A stretch of 64,000 nucleotides of DNA from Syntrophales bacterium (GTDB lineage Bacteria > Desulfobacterota > Syntrophia > Syntrophales > UBA5619), in NCBI GenBank assembly GCA_023229765.1, contig JALNYO010000006.1, forward strand, positions 75,207 through 139,206, read 5' to 3'. Under the pieces are notes generated by a model. The model saw only the letters and a list, made by a program, of their open reading frames with translations, searched no databases and had not been told where the DNA came from. Made by a program: the position numbers and the translations under genes. Position 1 is the first letter of the stretch; each line of letters starts with the position of its first letter. This document shows positions 17,133-26,243 of this stretch, piece after piece.

Positions 17133-18773
17133 TTAGACATTGCAAGTAAGGCAAACCTGAATATCGATCATTCCGTCCTTTACAGACAGAACGGCTTCAC
17201 AGGCTTTTTCCGGCAGGCTGAAGACGAGTTCCTCAATGCTGATCGTTCCGGCTTCCATCTGCGCCAGTAATTCTGTGGGGTCATGGTTGAAGACTGCGCG
17301 GCAGGAAGGCGGGGCCTGGCGGTCCGGCTCTGTCGTTTGGGCATCAATCAGTTTGGCAGCGTAGCCGAAGTAGCTGATGATGTCCGCGGCGACTCTTCCC
17401 AGCAGGGAATTGCCTGTTTCCTCAAAGAGAGACGCGACGAAATCCCGTTGCCCTCGGGTGAGGTCCTCGGAGGGGTGGGCTTCCAGCCAGGCGGCGAAGC
17501 GCTCAAAAAAACCCGCCGGCGACATTTCCAGTGGTTCCAGGATGATATCGAACCAGGGCACTGCCCGGCCTTGGTTGTAGAAAACATCGCAGCCCTGAGC
17601 GATTTGGGCGGCCAGCGCCATGTCCTCCCTGCTGAAGGTCGGCGAGGCGAGCACCTGATAGGGGCTGCCGGACTCGTGTTCCAAATGCAGAGCCGGTGCG
17701 GTTTCGGCCAGGCGGGTGCCCGGCAGTACGGCGAGGCAAAATATGTCTATGTGATTGGGAACGAGGGTCATGGCAAAATCAACGCTCGCGCGGAAGCCTT
17801 CCAGGGAGTCGCCGGGCAGACCGTAGATGAGGTCGAAGCCATAGGTGACGTCGGCCTTGTGCAGGAGAAGGATCTTGGCCTCGAAATCGGCTATATCGAG
17901 ACTGCGGCCGATGTTTTGGAGCACCTTATCGTGAACGCTCTGCAGGCCGATCTGCAGGGAGCACCGGATGGTCGCAAAGAGCCGGGCCATTTCCCGGTCG
18001 ATGAATTCGCTGCGAATCTCGAAGAAAAAGTGGATATCCGGAGCCTTCAAGGCGATCAGGCGCAGCACCTGCTTCGCCCGGGCCTTGTGGTAGTTGAAGG
18101 TGGGGTCCAGCACGAAGACCTCGCCGATACCGGCAGCGGCGAAGAGTTCCAGCTCGGCTTCCACCCGGTCCGGGGGAACCCGGCGAATGCCCAACCTGCC
18201 GCGGGACTCGAAGCAGAAATCGCAGGCGAAGGGGCAGCCGCGGGACAATTCCCAGAGCGCGCCGCTGTAGTCGGCCAGTTGGAGCGTGCCATCCAGAAAC
18301 GGGGAGGGCAGGGTGGCAAGATCCTTGACGGGAATCGGTTTTGCGGAGGCCGCAATCTCCCGGGGCGTCGCGCCCGCGAGAAGGCGGCCCACGGTCTCGA
18401 CGATAAGCTCTTCCCCTTCGCCGGCCAAAACAAAATCCAGCGCAGGATCGCTCCCGACGCCCACCGGATCCGCCGTAACCTCGGCCCCGCCGGCGAAGAT
18501 TACAAGGCCCGGTTGGCGTTGTTTCAGAAGCGAGGCAACCTCCAGGCTCAGGCTGCGGTTCCAAACATACATCGAAAACCCTACATAATCAGGATTTGAG
18601 GCGAGGATTTGGTTTGCGCACTCGACAGCATTTTGATTTAAAAAGAGATTAACGATGCGGGTTTGGATCTTCCGCCCGAAAGATCTCCGCAGCATTGCGG
18701 CCAGCATTGCGGGACCCAGCGGCATGGCCCGGGAAGATGCTTTGATATGGATGGCCGCTAAAACCAGCTTCAT
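17133..18773 (-). CDS. B12-binding-domain radical SAM protein (DUF4080-type)
   Basis: A 546-residue protein. The N-terminal half (about 1-140) is a cobalamin-binding Rossmann-like domain (MKLVLAAIHIKASSRAMPLGPAMLAAML ... FAGGAEVTADP). The radical SAM core follows, with cluster motif CPFACDFCFE (about 179-188) and GFDLIYGLPGDSLEGF. The last 150 residues match the DUF4080 tail. Such enzymes do methylations or other difficult C-H chemistry; the substrate is unknown. ATG at 18773 chosen for AGGAGG. Confidence 0.85.
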   Translation of the reverse strand: MKLVLAAIHIKASSRAMPLGPAMLAAMLRRSFGRKIQTRIVNLFLNQNAVECANQILASNPDYVGFSMYVWNRSLSLEVASLLKQRQPGLVIFAGGAEVTADPVGVGSDPALDFVLAGEGEELIVETVGRLLAGATPREIAASAKPIPVKDLATLPSPFLDGTLQLADYSGALWELSRGCPFACDFCFESRGRLGIRRVPPDRVEAELELFAAAGIGEVFVLDPTFNYHKARAKQVLRLIALKAPDIHFFFEIRSEFIDREMARLFATIRCSLQIGLQSVHDKVLQNIGRSLDIADFEAKILLLHKADVTYGFDLIYGLPGDSLEGFRASVDFAMTLVPNHIDIFCLAVLPGTRLAETAPALHLEHESGSPYQVLASPTFSREDMALAAQIAQGCDVFYNQGRAVPWFDIILEPLEMSPAGFFERFAAWLEAHPSEDLTRGQRDFVASLFEETGNSLLGRVAADIISYFGYAAKLIDAQTTEPDRQAPPSCRAVFNHDPTELLAQMEAGTISIEELVFSLPEKACEAVLSVKDGMIDIQVCLTCNV

Positions 18774-18877
18774 TGTTTTGCCTCCTGACGTTTTCATGCG
18801 CATATCCGGCCCGTATGACCAGCTCACGGGCCTTGCCCCGGCAGACCCGGACGGCACTGGCCGCAGCCGTTGCACTT

Positions 18878-19015
18878 TCAAACATTCACACGGATGACGC
18901 GCAGTTTCAACCAGGTGGCGCAAATATCTGCATCGGCCTGCAATCTGTCGAAGTAACCCAGGACAAACTGCAAAACCTGGGCTGGGTCTTTATACGGAAA
19001 AGTAGTCATCATCAT
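18878..19015 (-). CDS. Possible 45-residue hypothetical protein
   Basis: A small frame beginning with three ATG codons, followed by an amphipathic helical sequence (YKDPAQVLQFVLGYFDRL). A weak GAGG site is 14 bases upstream. It ends about 100 bases before the radical SAM start. In another frame just downstream, KCNGCGQC looks like the start of an iron-sulfur motif, so this may be the 5' remnant of a decayed gene. No family is recognised. Confidence 0.3.
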   Translation of the reverse strand: MMMTTFPYKDPAQVLQFVLGYFDRLQADADICATWLKLRVIRVNV

Positions 19016-19135
19016 TTTTCTCTGGCACCTCGATTTATCCGCTTATTACGCCGTTCTCCCTGTGGCGGTGAACCAGATCATTTAATTCCTGCTGCATGTT
19101 CCTTCCTTCCGGTGGATGATATTTCCGGAGCCTTG

Positions 19136-19282
19136 CTATTTTGTCTCTTTCCGCAGGACTTTCTTGTCGATCTCCACCCGATTGGAAAAGACCTTGAAGC
19201 CGCCCACGATCAGCATGTCCTTGGTCCGGTCGACAATCCGCTCTCCTTTCCCCAAAGCAGGCCCCTTTTCCGTACTTCCCAA
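19136..19282 (-). pseudogene. Remnant of an AMP-dependent acyl-CoA ligase, 3' end
   Basis: On the minus strand a frame ending at TAG (19138-19136) reads RIVDRTKDMLIVGGFKVFS, the hinge motif of AMP-forming acyl-CoA ligases, and then jumps within three residues to EIDKKVLRKETK, the catalytic-lysine end of the enzyme. About 90 residues normally separate these. The upstream bulk of the gene is absent. It is a deletion remnant. Confidence 0.75.
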
Positions 19283-19565
19283 GTTGAAAAGGTATCATAC
19301 CTTCAGGGTGGCTTGTGTTCACAAGTCCTTGCCGTGAGCTATATGGTGGCCACAACCATTACGGAAAGAAATCTTCAAAGAAGATATTCATTGGGGTGCG
19401 GATAAAACCTCCTATAACATGAAAATATTTATTGAATTAATAAGGACCTTATGATGCCAGAGAAGTGTGCAGAAAATCCACTACTGTATTTTCCGCACTT
19501 ATCATAATCGCGATTTTTGAATTAGCGATTTTGTTGACAGTACCCCAGAATTACGCAAGTCATAA

Positions 19566-20648
19566 CTATTTACTTAATAAGTCCAATCCTGTCTTCTTCT
19601 TAAATGGCACATTCTTTGGCGAAGGTTCGGCGGTTCTATCAATTTTATAATTTAAGATACGAATTTCAACTTCTCCTTGTTCGAGACGCCTTGGAGACTG
19701 ATCCCATTGAACAAAGTTTCTAACATAGTGATTATTGAAAAATTGTAACGCTAACTTTGGCAAAATAGGTTCTTTAATCCTCATGGATGTGTAGCTTATA
19801 ATCTCTCCTTTGTGATTTTTGTAAACAATAAACAGTTCGACATTTTTTATGGGATAGCTGTGTAGGTTTCTTATGGCAAAGTCTACCCGTGTTAAATCGC
19901 CATTATGTAAATCAGGCAAAACATCAAATACTTGAACTAACGTGTCGTCCTTCTGGAAAGTTTTTTCTTTAGAGGTTTTTGGCAAGGAAACGAGGTTTAG
20001 TTTGTTAGGCTTTAGGGATTTAAGATAATTGATTGGCATTGCGAAATTTAAGTTTTGGCCAAAAGTAAGGTATGCGGTTGCAATGCCAATAACTTTTCCT
20101 GCCGAGTCAAAGACAGGGCCGCCACTACTGCCCGGAGAAATTGGGGCTGTAATCTGAATGAACTTAATATCATCAACTTCCCTGACACCGCTTATTATAC
20201 CTTTTGAAACAGTTCCTTCTAATCCCGCCGGATTTCCTATTGCAAGGATGTCTTCACCTATCGTAACAGTATCAGAATCACCGAAAGGCAATGGTTTGGT
20301 GAATTTTAACGAGGTTTTAGCAATAATTAAATCTAATTGTGGATCGTAATTGAGTATGTGAAGAATAGTCCCCGTTTCACCCTTGTTGTTTTTTATTATG
20401 GCTTTAGCACAGTCTGCGAGCACGTGGTGATTAGTTGCAATATCCCCATTTTCATTAACAAAAAACCCGGAACCAAGAGATAATGGCTGATTATTTACAT
20501 CCAATGCAATAATAGTTACTACAGACTGAGAGTATTTCTCTACAATTTGGGAAGTTTTCATTTCTGCATGAGAAAGACTTGCAGTGGTTAATAATGCTAC
20601 AAAAACCAGGAAGTATTTTTGAATTGTGTTAAGTTGTATTCCTTTCAT
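19566..20648 (-). CDS. Secreted trypsin-like serine protease (S1C / DegP-like core)
   Basis: A 360-residue protein with a signal peptide (KYFLVFVALLTTASLSHAEM). The protease domain has the catalytic triad in NHHVLAD, NYDPQLDLIIAKT and the GSSGG motif ISPGSSGGPVFD. There is no PDZ domain; the C-terminal 150 residues are a beta-rich region of unknown type (VDFAIRNLHSYPIKNVELFIVYKNH). ATG at 20648 follows GGGAGGG. AT-richer than the flanking genes, in an accessory patch next to DUF2971. Confidence 0.82.
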   Translation of the reverse strand: MKGIQLNTIQKYFLVFVALLTTASLSHAEMKTSQIVEKYSQSVVTIIALDVNNQPLSLGSGFFVNENGDIATNHHVLADCAKAIIKNNKGETGTILHILNYDPQLDLIIAKTSLKFTKPLPFGDSDTVTIGEDILAIGNPAGLEGTVSKGIISGVREVDDIKFIQITAPISPGSSGGPVFDSAGKVIGIATAYLTFGQNLNFAMPINYLKSLKPNKLNLVSLPKTSKEKTFQKDDTLVQVFDVLPDLHNGDLTRVDFAIRNLHSYPIKNVELFIVYKNHKGEIISYTSMRIKEPILPKLALQFFNNHYVRNFVQWDQSPRRLEQGEVEIRILNYKIDRTAEPSPKNVPFKKKTGLDLLSK

Positions 20649-20718
20649 ATACCCTCCCTTCGCTTGTCCGAAACATAATGGGCTCTTCAGCCGCAACACA
20701 TAGCTGCTTGGAGCAAGG

Positions 20719-21453
20719 TTACATTTTAACAGTCGTAATTCCAAAGTCTTTTTCCGTTCGCTCGATTTGGTAATATTCAACGGAATATCCAGCATTGTCT
20801 AAAAGTTGTTTTATTAGATTAATATCAGACTCGGCTGCATTCATCCCAAAACATACTTGTTTAAGATATTCTTTCGGGATGGGAAACGCCCCTTCCTTCC
20901 CACAAATTATCCGTACCTCTTTTTCATATCCCCATGCTTTTCCTTTTATAGATAGAACCTTTTCCACAAGCTCGTTTGAAAATTTTTTTGTATTTATTTT
21001 AGCCTTTTCAGGAGCCTTTTCTATGAGCCATTCTGTTAGTGGGTTTTCGCCATAATCGACTCGTATAATTGCACCTTCAATTGTTTTTGATGGTTCAAAA
21101 AAAGATTGAAATGGACTTTCATAAGTCAAACAAAGACCTTTGTGCCCGTTAGCATAATGCGACCAAAGCAGCGGCTCCTCTAAAACTGAAGAAAAAGAGC
21201 ATATACCAACACTCTTAACAGCTTTTTGAATATTATCAAATAAGCCATTAGGCTTTGAGAGCTTTACAAGATTCTGTTTTTTCTTCCCTGATAAAAGAGA
21301 AATAGCATGCTCAACGGCCTTTCTAATATCAACTTGACAATCAAAAGGATCATTTAAACGGGTCGGTCGAGCACAATATATAGTCCCTCCAACGAGAGTA
21401 TCTATTAAGTATTTATTTATACTCCTGAATTTGAATAAAGTGATTTTTTCCAT
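20719..21453 (-). CDS. DUF2971 family protein
   Basis: A 244-residue protein matching DUF2971: the N-terminal LFKFRSINKYLIDTLVGGTIYCARPTRLNDPFDC and central CSFSSVLEEPLLWSHYANGHKGLCLTYE motifs are characteristic. The family is common in accessory and defence-associated regions, and its biochemical function is not established. It lies 70 bases upstream of the protease on the same strand and shares its AT-rich composition, so the two may have been acquired together. Confidence 0.82.
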   Translation of the reverse strand: MEKITLFKFRSINKYLIDTLVGGTIYCARPTRLNDPFDCQVDIRKAVEHAISLLSGKKKQNLVKLSKPNGLFDNIQKAVKSVGICSFSSVLEEPLLWSHYANGHKGLCLTYESPFQSFFEPSKTIEGAIIRVDYGENPLTEWLIEKAPEKAKINTKKFSNELVEKVLSIKGKAWGYEKEVRIICGKEGAFPIPKEYLKQVCFGMNAAESDINLIKQLLDNAGYSVEYYQIERTEKDFGITTVKM

Positions 21454-21614
21454 AAAATTTTAAACAGTTATCTTTTATATTTATAAAATGAAATACTATC
21501 CAAATTTCTATGTCAACCGGAAGGGTTGAAAATTCCCTCTTTCAGTAGTCAAGAACGAATACCATCTGCAAGATTCAACATCAACAAAAATCATTGGATA
21601 CTCTCTTGCAGGAA

Positions 21615-21877
21615 GAAGGCCACACTTCAATACTTCCAGCTTTTCTATACAAAAATTACCCTTGTTTGCGAAGAATGACCTGTTGAGAACGTGCCGGTCT
21701 GCGCCGGGCTTGAGCCCTGCATACCATCCCGGATTCCTGTATCAACTTCAGGTACAGGGGTTGCTCTCTATAAGCGAAGCAAATACCTCCAGGCGGCCAG
21801 CGCTCCGGGCGCCTCCCGCTCCTGTCCGGGCGCGTACCCGTGAAAAAGAAGCCGCCCCTCCGCTTCCGGCCATTGGG
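21615..21877. repeat. 263-bp direct repeat, copy A
   Basis: Starts GAAGGCCACACTTCAATACT and ends CCGGCCATTGGG. It is about 90 percent identical by eye to 22702-22964. Copy A contains a dead fragment of the 3' end of the AAA ATPase gene whose intact copy reads into copy B. Together with 21878-22113 it accounts for the gene-free stretch after DUF2971. Confidence 0.9.
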
Positions 21878-22113
21878 TGGTCCAGTGAAAAATAAACTAT
21901 CTAGCGTGTCTATCTTTATATGATGATTGCTGAGAACGCAGCATCATTTATTCCGGTTCGAAATCAGGCATTTTCTTCAAGGGAGACGTTTTACTGCTTT
22001 CAGGAAGGACCCCGGAAAAATCAGCGCAACCGGAACCCCATAACTTTTTTTGCATTATGGGGAATCGGCTGACAAGGGAACACAGCGGAATAGCGGTCAG
22101 GGTGCGCGCCTGG

Positions 22114-22410
22114 TTATGTGCGGCTCTTCCACTGACGTGGATCCCTGCTGCCATGCATTACTGCGACAACAACAATTCCGTCGCTTTCTACCCGATAATA
22201 AACTCCAAACGGAAAGCGATGAATCAGGGCACGCCGTATATTTCTGTGCACAACGGGGAACATTAGAGGTGTCTCTGAAATCACTGAGAAAACGGAGAGC
22301 ACCTCGTCAAGGAACTGATTACCCATCCCATCCCGTTGCTCCTCATACCAAACCGCCGCATCAGCTAAATCTTGCTCTGATTCCGGTCGGAGACGAAGAT
22401 CGATGGTCAT
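22114..22410 (-). CDS. RelE/ParE-family toxin
   Basis: A 98-residue protein of the RelE/ParE superfamily: LRPESEQDLADAAVWYEEQRDGMGNQFLDEV is the N-terminal helical hairpin and the C-terminal FPFGVYYRVESDGIVVVAVMHGSRDP is the typical beta-sheet end. Overlaps the antitoxin stop by four bases. It may inhibit gyrase or cleave mRNA; sequence alone does not decide. Confidence 0.85.
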   Translation of the reverse strand: MTIDLRLRPESEQDLADAAVWYEEQRDGMGNQFLDEVLSVFSVISETPLMFPVVHRNIRRALIHRFPFGVYYRVESDGIVVVAVMHGSRDPRQWKSRT

Positions 22411-22616
22411 AGTTTGCGCCTGATATCAGCCACAACCTCCGTACCTAATCGACCGCGATTCCCATCAGCTTCATAAGCGTCTATACGTCGATCGAGTTCC
22501 TCCCTTTGTCTGGATGTAACCCCCAGAGACTTTTGTTCGGCGGCGATGCTGTCCCAGAGATCTTCCACTATCCTGATCCGTTCTTCAACAGGTAACTCCT
22601 GCATTTCGGTGTTCAT
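22407..22616 (-). CDS. Addiction-module antitoxin (PF09720 / TIGR02574 type)
   Basis: A 69-residue acidic protein with LPVEERIRIVEDLWDSIAAEQ, the hallmark of the unstable antitoxin family paired with RelE/ParE toxins. ATG at 22616 follows GGGGAGG; an earlier in-frame start lacks a ribosome site. Antitoxin-first order and a four-base overlap with the toxin support a functional pair. Confidence 0.85.
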   Translation of the reverse strand: MNTEMQELPVEERIRIVEDLWDSIAAEQKSLGVTSRQREELDRRIDAYEADGNRGRLGTEVVADIRRKL

Positions 22617-22701
22617 CTTTAACGCCTCCCCAATAGCCAACGTATTAGTATGGAATATTTTCAACTGCCCTCATGTATGCTTACTATCACGATTTGCATT
22701 C

Positions 22702-22964
22702 GAAGGCCACACTTCAATACTCCCAGCATTTCTATACAATAATTGCCCTTGCTTGCGAAGAATGACCTGTTGAGAATGTGCCGGTCGGCGCCGGGTTTGA
22801 GCCCTGCGTACCATCCCGGATTCCGGTATCCACTTCATGTGCAGGGTTTGCTCTCTATAAGCGAAGCAAATACCTCCAGGCGGCCAGCGCTCCGGGCGCC
22901 TCCCGCTCCTGTCCGGGCGCGTACTCGTGAAAGAGAAGCCGCCCCTCCGCTGCCGGCCATTGGG
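22702..22964. repeat. 263-bp direct repeat, copy B
   Basis: Second copy of the repeat at 21615-21877. It covers the last 36 codons of the AAA ATPase gene and 150 bases beyond it. The toxin-antitoxin pair sits between the two copies. Confidence 0.9.
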
Positions 22965-24129
22965 CGACACCAAACGCCATGGCGGCCTTCTCCCGCCGGA
23001 ATGTTTCAGCATCAGCCAGATTCCAACAGGTATTGACGAACATTTTTCCCTCTCCGTCGCACAAATCAACCTCGCTGCCGTTGGCATAATAGAAAAGATC
23101 CTTGCGGCTGCGCCGGTTCTCCAGGAATACCACTGTCTCCAGTTTGTGACCCAGATCACGGTTCGGAAACGGCTGATAGGCGGCAATCAGTCCCGTGTCA
23201 ATCACATGCAGCTTCTTGGGATTGTGCTCCTGCTTCCGGAGCGAGGCTTCCCGTTTCGGCTGCAGAAACATCAGAAAGGCATCCTCCAGATAGCCGAGAT
23301 AGTCAAAGAGGGTGTTCTTGGAAACGGTATACCCCAGAGATGCGAAGTCCCTGTGCAGTTTGCTCACGTTCAGGAGCGAACCGGTATTGCGGAAGCAGTG
23401 CCGCAACAGATCGCGCATCAGCTTCTCGTTGCGCACCCCATATCGTTCCACCACGTCCCGGTAGAGCATCAGAGACGAATACTCCTCCAGAATCAACGGC
23501 CGCAACGCCTCATCGGCCAGCACGATCTCCGGAAAGCCGCCGCAGGACAGATACGACTCCAGTTCATAACGAAGGCGGCTCTCATTGTCGGCGCTGTGCG
23601 GCACGACCTCGATCTCCCGGAACATCAGATATTCACGGAAAGAGAGCGGAAACACTTCCAGGGTAATGCTGCGGCCCCGCAAAGCCGCGGCCAGGTCGCG
23701 CGTTAGCAACTGCGAAGAGGCTCCGGTGATGAACACCTCCAAGTCTTCCGTGTCGCAGAGGCGGCGTATCCACCGCTCCCAGCCGGTCACGTTTTGTACC
23801 TCATCCAGAAAAAGATACTTGTGCTGCCCTACCATCTCCGGGAACAGCTCGTGCCATGAACGCAGGATCAGATCCAGTTCTTCCGCCTGAATGGGATGCA
23901 GCCGGTCATCCTCGAAATTCAGATATATGATCCGACGACGATCAACCCCTTGCAATGCCAGCCTCTGGATGGCATCAAAGAACAGAAACGTCTTGCCGGA
24001 CCGCCTGACGCCGGCCAGACCGACAACTTTGCCGGTGCCGGTGGGGATAACCAGTTCCCGTGGTTTGCAGGCCGGCAAAACCCTTTCGACGAATTGACGG
24101 ATGACGTATTTTAAGTTGTCGCTGATCAT
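22855..24129 (-). CDS. AAA ATPase with C-terminal DUF4143
   Basis: A 424-residue ATP-binding protein. Walker A is GLAGVRRSGKTFLF, Walker B is KYLFLDEVQNV, and sensor-like FITGASSQLL follows (AAA_14). The C-terminal half matches DUF4143 (LYRDVVERYGVRN ... HVIDTGLIAAY ... ENRRSRKDLFYYANGSEVDL), which resembles a degenerate nuclease fold. Start at 24129 (MISDNLKY) is the family-typical beginning; no strong ribosome site is seen. The 3' end lies in a duplicated segment. Role unknown, often in accessory regions. Confidence 0.85.
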   Translation of the reverse strand: MISDNLKYVIRQFVERVLPACKPRELVIPTGTGKVVGLAGVRRSGKTFLFFDAIQRLALQGVDRRRIIYLNFEDDRLHPIQAEELDLILRSWHELFPEMVGQHKYLFLDEVQNVTGWERWIRRLCDTEDLEVFITGASSQLLTRDLAAALRGRSITLEVFPLSFREYLMFREIEVVPHSADNESRLRYELESYLSCGGFPEIVLADEALRPLILEEYSSLMLYRDVVERYGVRNEKLMRDLLRHCFRNTGSLLNVSKLHRDFASLGYTVSKNTLFDYLGYLEDAFLMFLQPKREASLRKQEHNPKKLHVIDTGLIAAYQPFPNRDLGHKLETVVFLENRRSRKDLFYYANGSEVDLCDGEGKMFVNTCWNLADAETFRREKAAMAFGVAQWPAAEGRLLFHEYAPGQEREAPGALAAWRYLLRL

Positions 24130-24231
24130 AGGTTCAACATGGTATATGTCATCCCTGTTAGCAAGGACAATTATTGCCACTCTTTTGATCTATCCCGTTG
24201 AGATACATCAAAACGACGAAAGTCTCGTCTT

Positions 24232-24345
24232 TCAAAGCGTGCTATATTGGGCCTCTTTCCGCAGGTTCTTCTTGTCGATCTTGCCCACGAAGGAGATTTT
24301 ATTATCGGGTTGAGCCGACGGCGAAATGTTTTTCCATGCCTGAAA
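24232..24345 (-). pseudogene. Second remnant of an acyl-CoA ligase 3' end
   Basis: On the minus strand a frame ending at TGA (24234-24232) reads KISFVGKIDKKNLRKEA, the C-terminal catalytic-lysine motif (GKIDKKxLR) of AMP-forming acyl-CoA ligases. The sequence upstream of it is not ligase-like. It stands directly downstream of the aldehyde oxidoreductase gene, so a ligase probably once belonged to this locus. Confidence 0.6.
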
Positions 24346-24353
24346 ACTTCGCT

Positions 24354-26231
24354 TTATGGACATTCTGCGGTAAGCTTGTTGAGTTCACCGGCCATGCCGC
24401 AATCTGCCAGCGCCGCTTTTGTCGGCAGGCCGCTTTCGGGATCTATTTTCATCAGCTCATAGAAACGCGCCTTCATCTTTTCCAGATCAAAACGGGCGCC
24501 ATCCGCCTCGCCGCCGCTTCCCGGCGCCCGCATCCGCGGGGTTAAATCATCGTCCTTCCCGCTCAAACCGTAGCGGCAGTTGATCAGCCGCTTCAGGTAG
24601 AAAACCCGCCGACCCGCATTCAGGAATTCTTCGGCATCCCACTCATAGCCGGCAACGGTCTTGAAAAGGGCCAGCCAATCCGGAATTGTCACCTCGGCAT
24701 CGGCAAACTGGCAGAAGCAGGCGCTGTTTTCGATCGCCCCGAGCGCCACGGAAACCGCAGCCGCTTCCGGCTTGTTTTCCTCCGACTGCGGCTCCAGGAT
24801 GTAATCGAAGCCGATCTCCGGATAGTAGCGGGCGCCCATTTCCACAAACAGCATTGGGTCGGCGACATGACACGCCCCCCGGGCGCCCACCGCGTAGGTC
24901 AGCGCCATCCCGTAACCGCCCCCCCGGGGGTCATGCATCGGCGCCTCGAGCCCCTTGCTCTGCGCGGTGTAAGCGAGCCCCCTGCCCAATCTTCCGGCCG
25001 CCGCCCGGCTTCCTTCCGCCAATAGGGCGCCCAATTTTTCTTCTTTTTTGACAATGGCCGGCAACAAAATATCAATCACCGTCGCCATATCTCCCCAGTG
25101 CAGCTCCAGCCCGCCTGTGTCCTCCCGGGTAAGATCGCCCTTTTCAAAGGCCTCCATCGCCCAGGCGATCGTCGCCCCGCAGGAGATCGTATCCAACCCG
25201 AAATCATTGCAGAGCCGCCCGGCCTTGCAGGTCGCGGCCAAATCCAGCGACCCCAGCAGCGCGCCGAAGGCGACGATTGTCTCGTATTCCGGCCCTCCTC
25301 CTTCGGGCACTGCAAACGGCCCCTCCTTCACCTCGACGATCCGCTTGCAGGCAATCCCGCAGTACATGCAGCCGGTGCGCCGCGTCAGATATTTCTCCGT
25401 CAGGGTGGTTCCGTTAAGCGCTTCCGCTGCCTCCTCCCAGAAATTGGAAGTCCAGTTTTTTACCGGGACATCACCGCTGTAAACGCCGCCGATCAGATTC
25501 GCCGCGGTGCCGTTTTCGCGCAGAACGTTCGAGGCCAGCGCCTCATTGATCCGCCCGTTCAGATCCCCGCGGAGATTTTCAAAACCTTCCGCATCGGCCA
25601 GCGCCATCTCTTTTTTATGCGCCTTAACGACAAGCGCCTTGAGGTTCTTGGCGCCCATCAGCGCCCCGAACCCCACCCGGCCGGCCGCGTTGTGCCCATC
25701 ATGAATGATATTGGCTAATTTCATGCCGTTTTCCCCGGCCGGGCCAATCGTCATCGTCCGGCTTCCCTTGCCGAAACGTTCCTTGAGCAGTCTGGTCGCC
25801 TCCTCCGTGCCGAGGCCCCAATATTCAGAAGCCGGCAGCAGCGCAACACGGTTGTCTTCGATATGGATCAGGGAGGGCTCTGCCGACCGGCCGGTAATGA
25901 CCAGTCCGTTGAAGCCGCAGTAGCGCAGCTCTGGCGCGAAATAACCGCCGCAGGAGGAATCTCCCCAGTGTCCGGTGAGGGGCGAGCAGCCGGCGACGCT
26001 GCCGCGGCTGGCGCCGGACAGTTTCAACCCGGCAAAAGGGCCGTTCATAAAGATCAGCATCGCCTCCGGATCCAGCGGATCCAGATCGAACCGTCCCCGC
26101 TCCTGGAAAATTTTGGCCGCCAGTCCGCTGCCGCCGATGTAGAGACGATACCACTCCTCGGGCAGCGGTTCTATTTCAATCAGACCTGTGCTGAGATTGA
26201 TGTTGATGATCTTCCCGGTATTTCCGTTCAT
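24354..26231 (-). CDS. aor: Aldehyde:ferredoxin oxidoreductase (tungsten/molybdopterin)
   Basis: A 625-residue AOR-family enzyme. The N-terminal domain starts MNGNTGKIININLSTG and has the pterin-contact region LKLSGASRGSVAGCSPLTGHWGDSSCGG. The 4Fe-4S cysteines are seen in CMYCGIACKR with a fourth Cys in the C-terminal domain (about residue 491, SACFC). The GGYGMALTYAVGARGACH segment is family-typical. It interconverts aldehydes and carboxylates with ferredoxin in the cytoplasm. First of three tightly spaced genes downstream of an iron alcohol dehydrogenase, suggesting acid-aldehyde-alcohol conversion. Confidence 0.9.
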   Translation of the reverse strand: MNGNTGKIININLSTGLIEIEPLPEEWYRLYIGGSGLAAKIFQERGRFDLDPLDPEAMLIFMNGPFAGLKLSGASRGSVAGCSPLTGHWGDSSCGGYFAPELRYCGFNGLVITGRSAEPSLIHIEDNRVALLPASEYWGLGTEEATRLLKERFGKGSRTMTIGPAGENGMKLANIIHDGHNAAGRVGFGALMGAKNLKALVVKAHKKEMALADAEGFENLRGDLNGRINEALASNVLRENGTAANLIGGVYSGDVPVKNWTSNFWEEAAEALNGTTLTEKYLTRRTGCMYCGIACKRIVEVKEGPFAVPEGGGPEYETIVAFGALLGSLDLAATCKAGRLCNDFGLDTISCGATIAWAMEAFEKGDLTREDTGGLELHWGDMATVIDILLPAIVKKEEKLGALLAEGSRAAAGRLGRGLAYTAQSKGLEAPMHDPRGGGYGMALTYAVGARGACHVADPMLFVEMGARYYPEIGFDYILEPQSEENKPEAAAVSVALGAIENSACFCQFADAEVTIPDWLALFKTVAGYEWDAEEFLNAGRRVFYLKRLINCRYGLSGKDDDLTPRMRAPGSGGEADGARFDLEKMKARFYELMKIDPESGLPTKAALADCGMAGELNKLTAECP

Positions 26232-26243
26232 CGCTCTCCCCCT

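Noticed and set aside
17283..18599. 438-codon plus-strand frame opposite the radical SAM gene
   Set aside because: Antisense shadow in GC-rich codons; the minus strand has the CxxxCxxC and B12-binding motifs.
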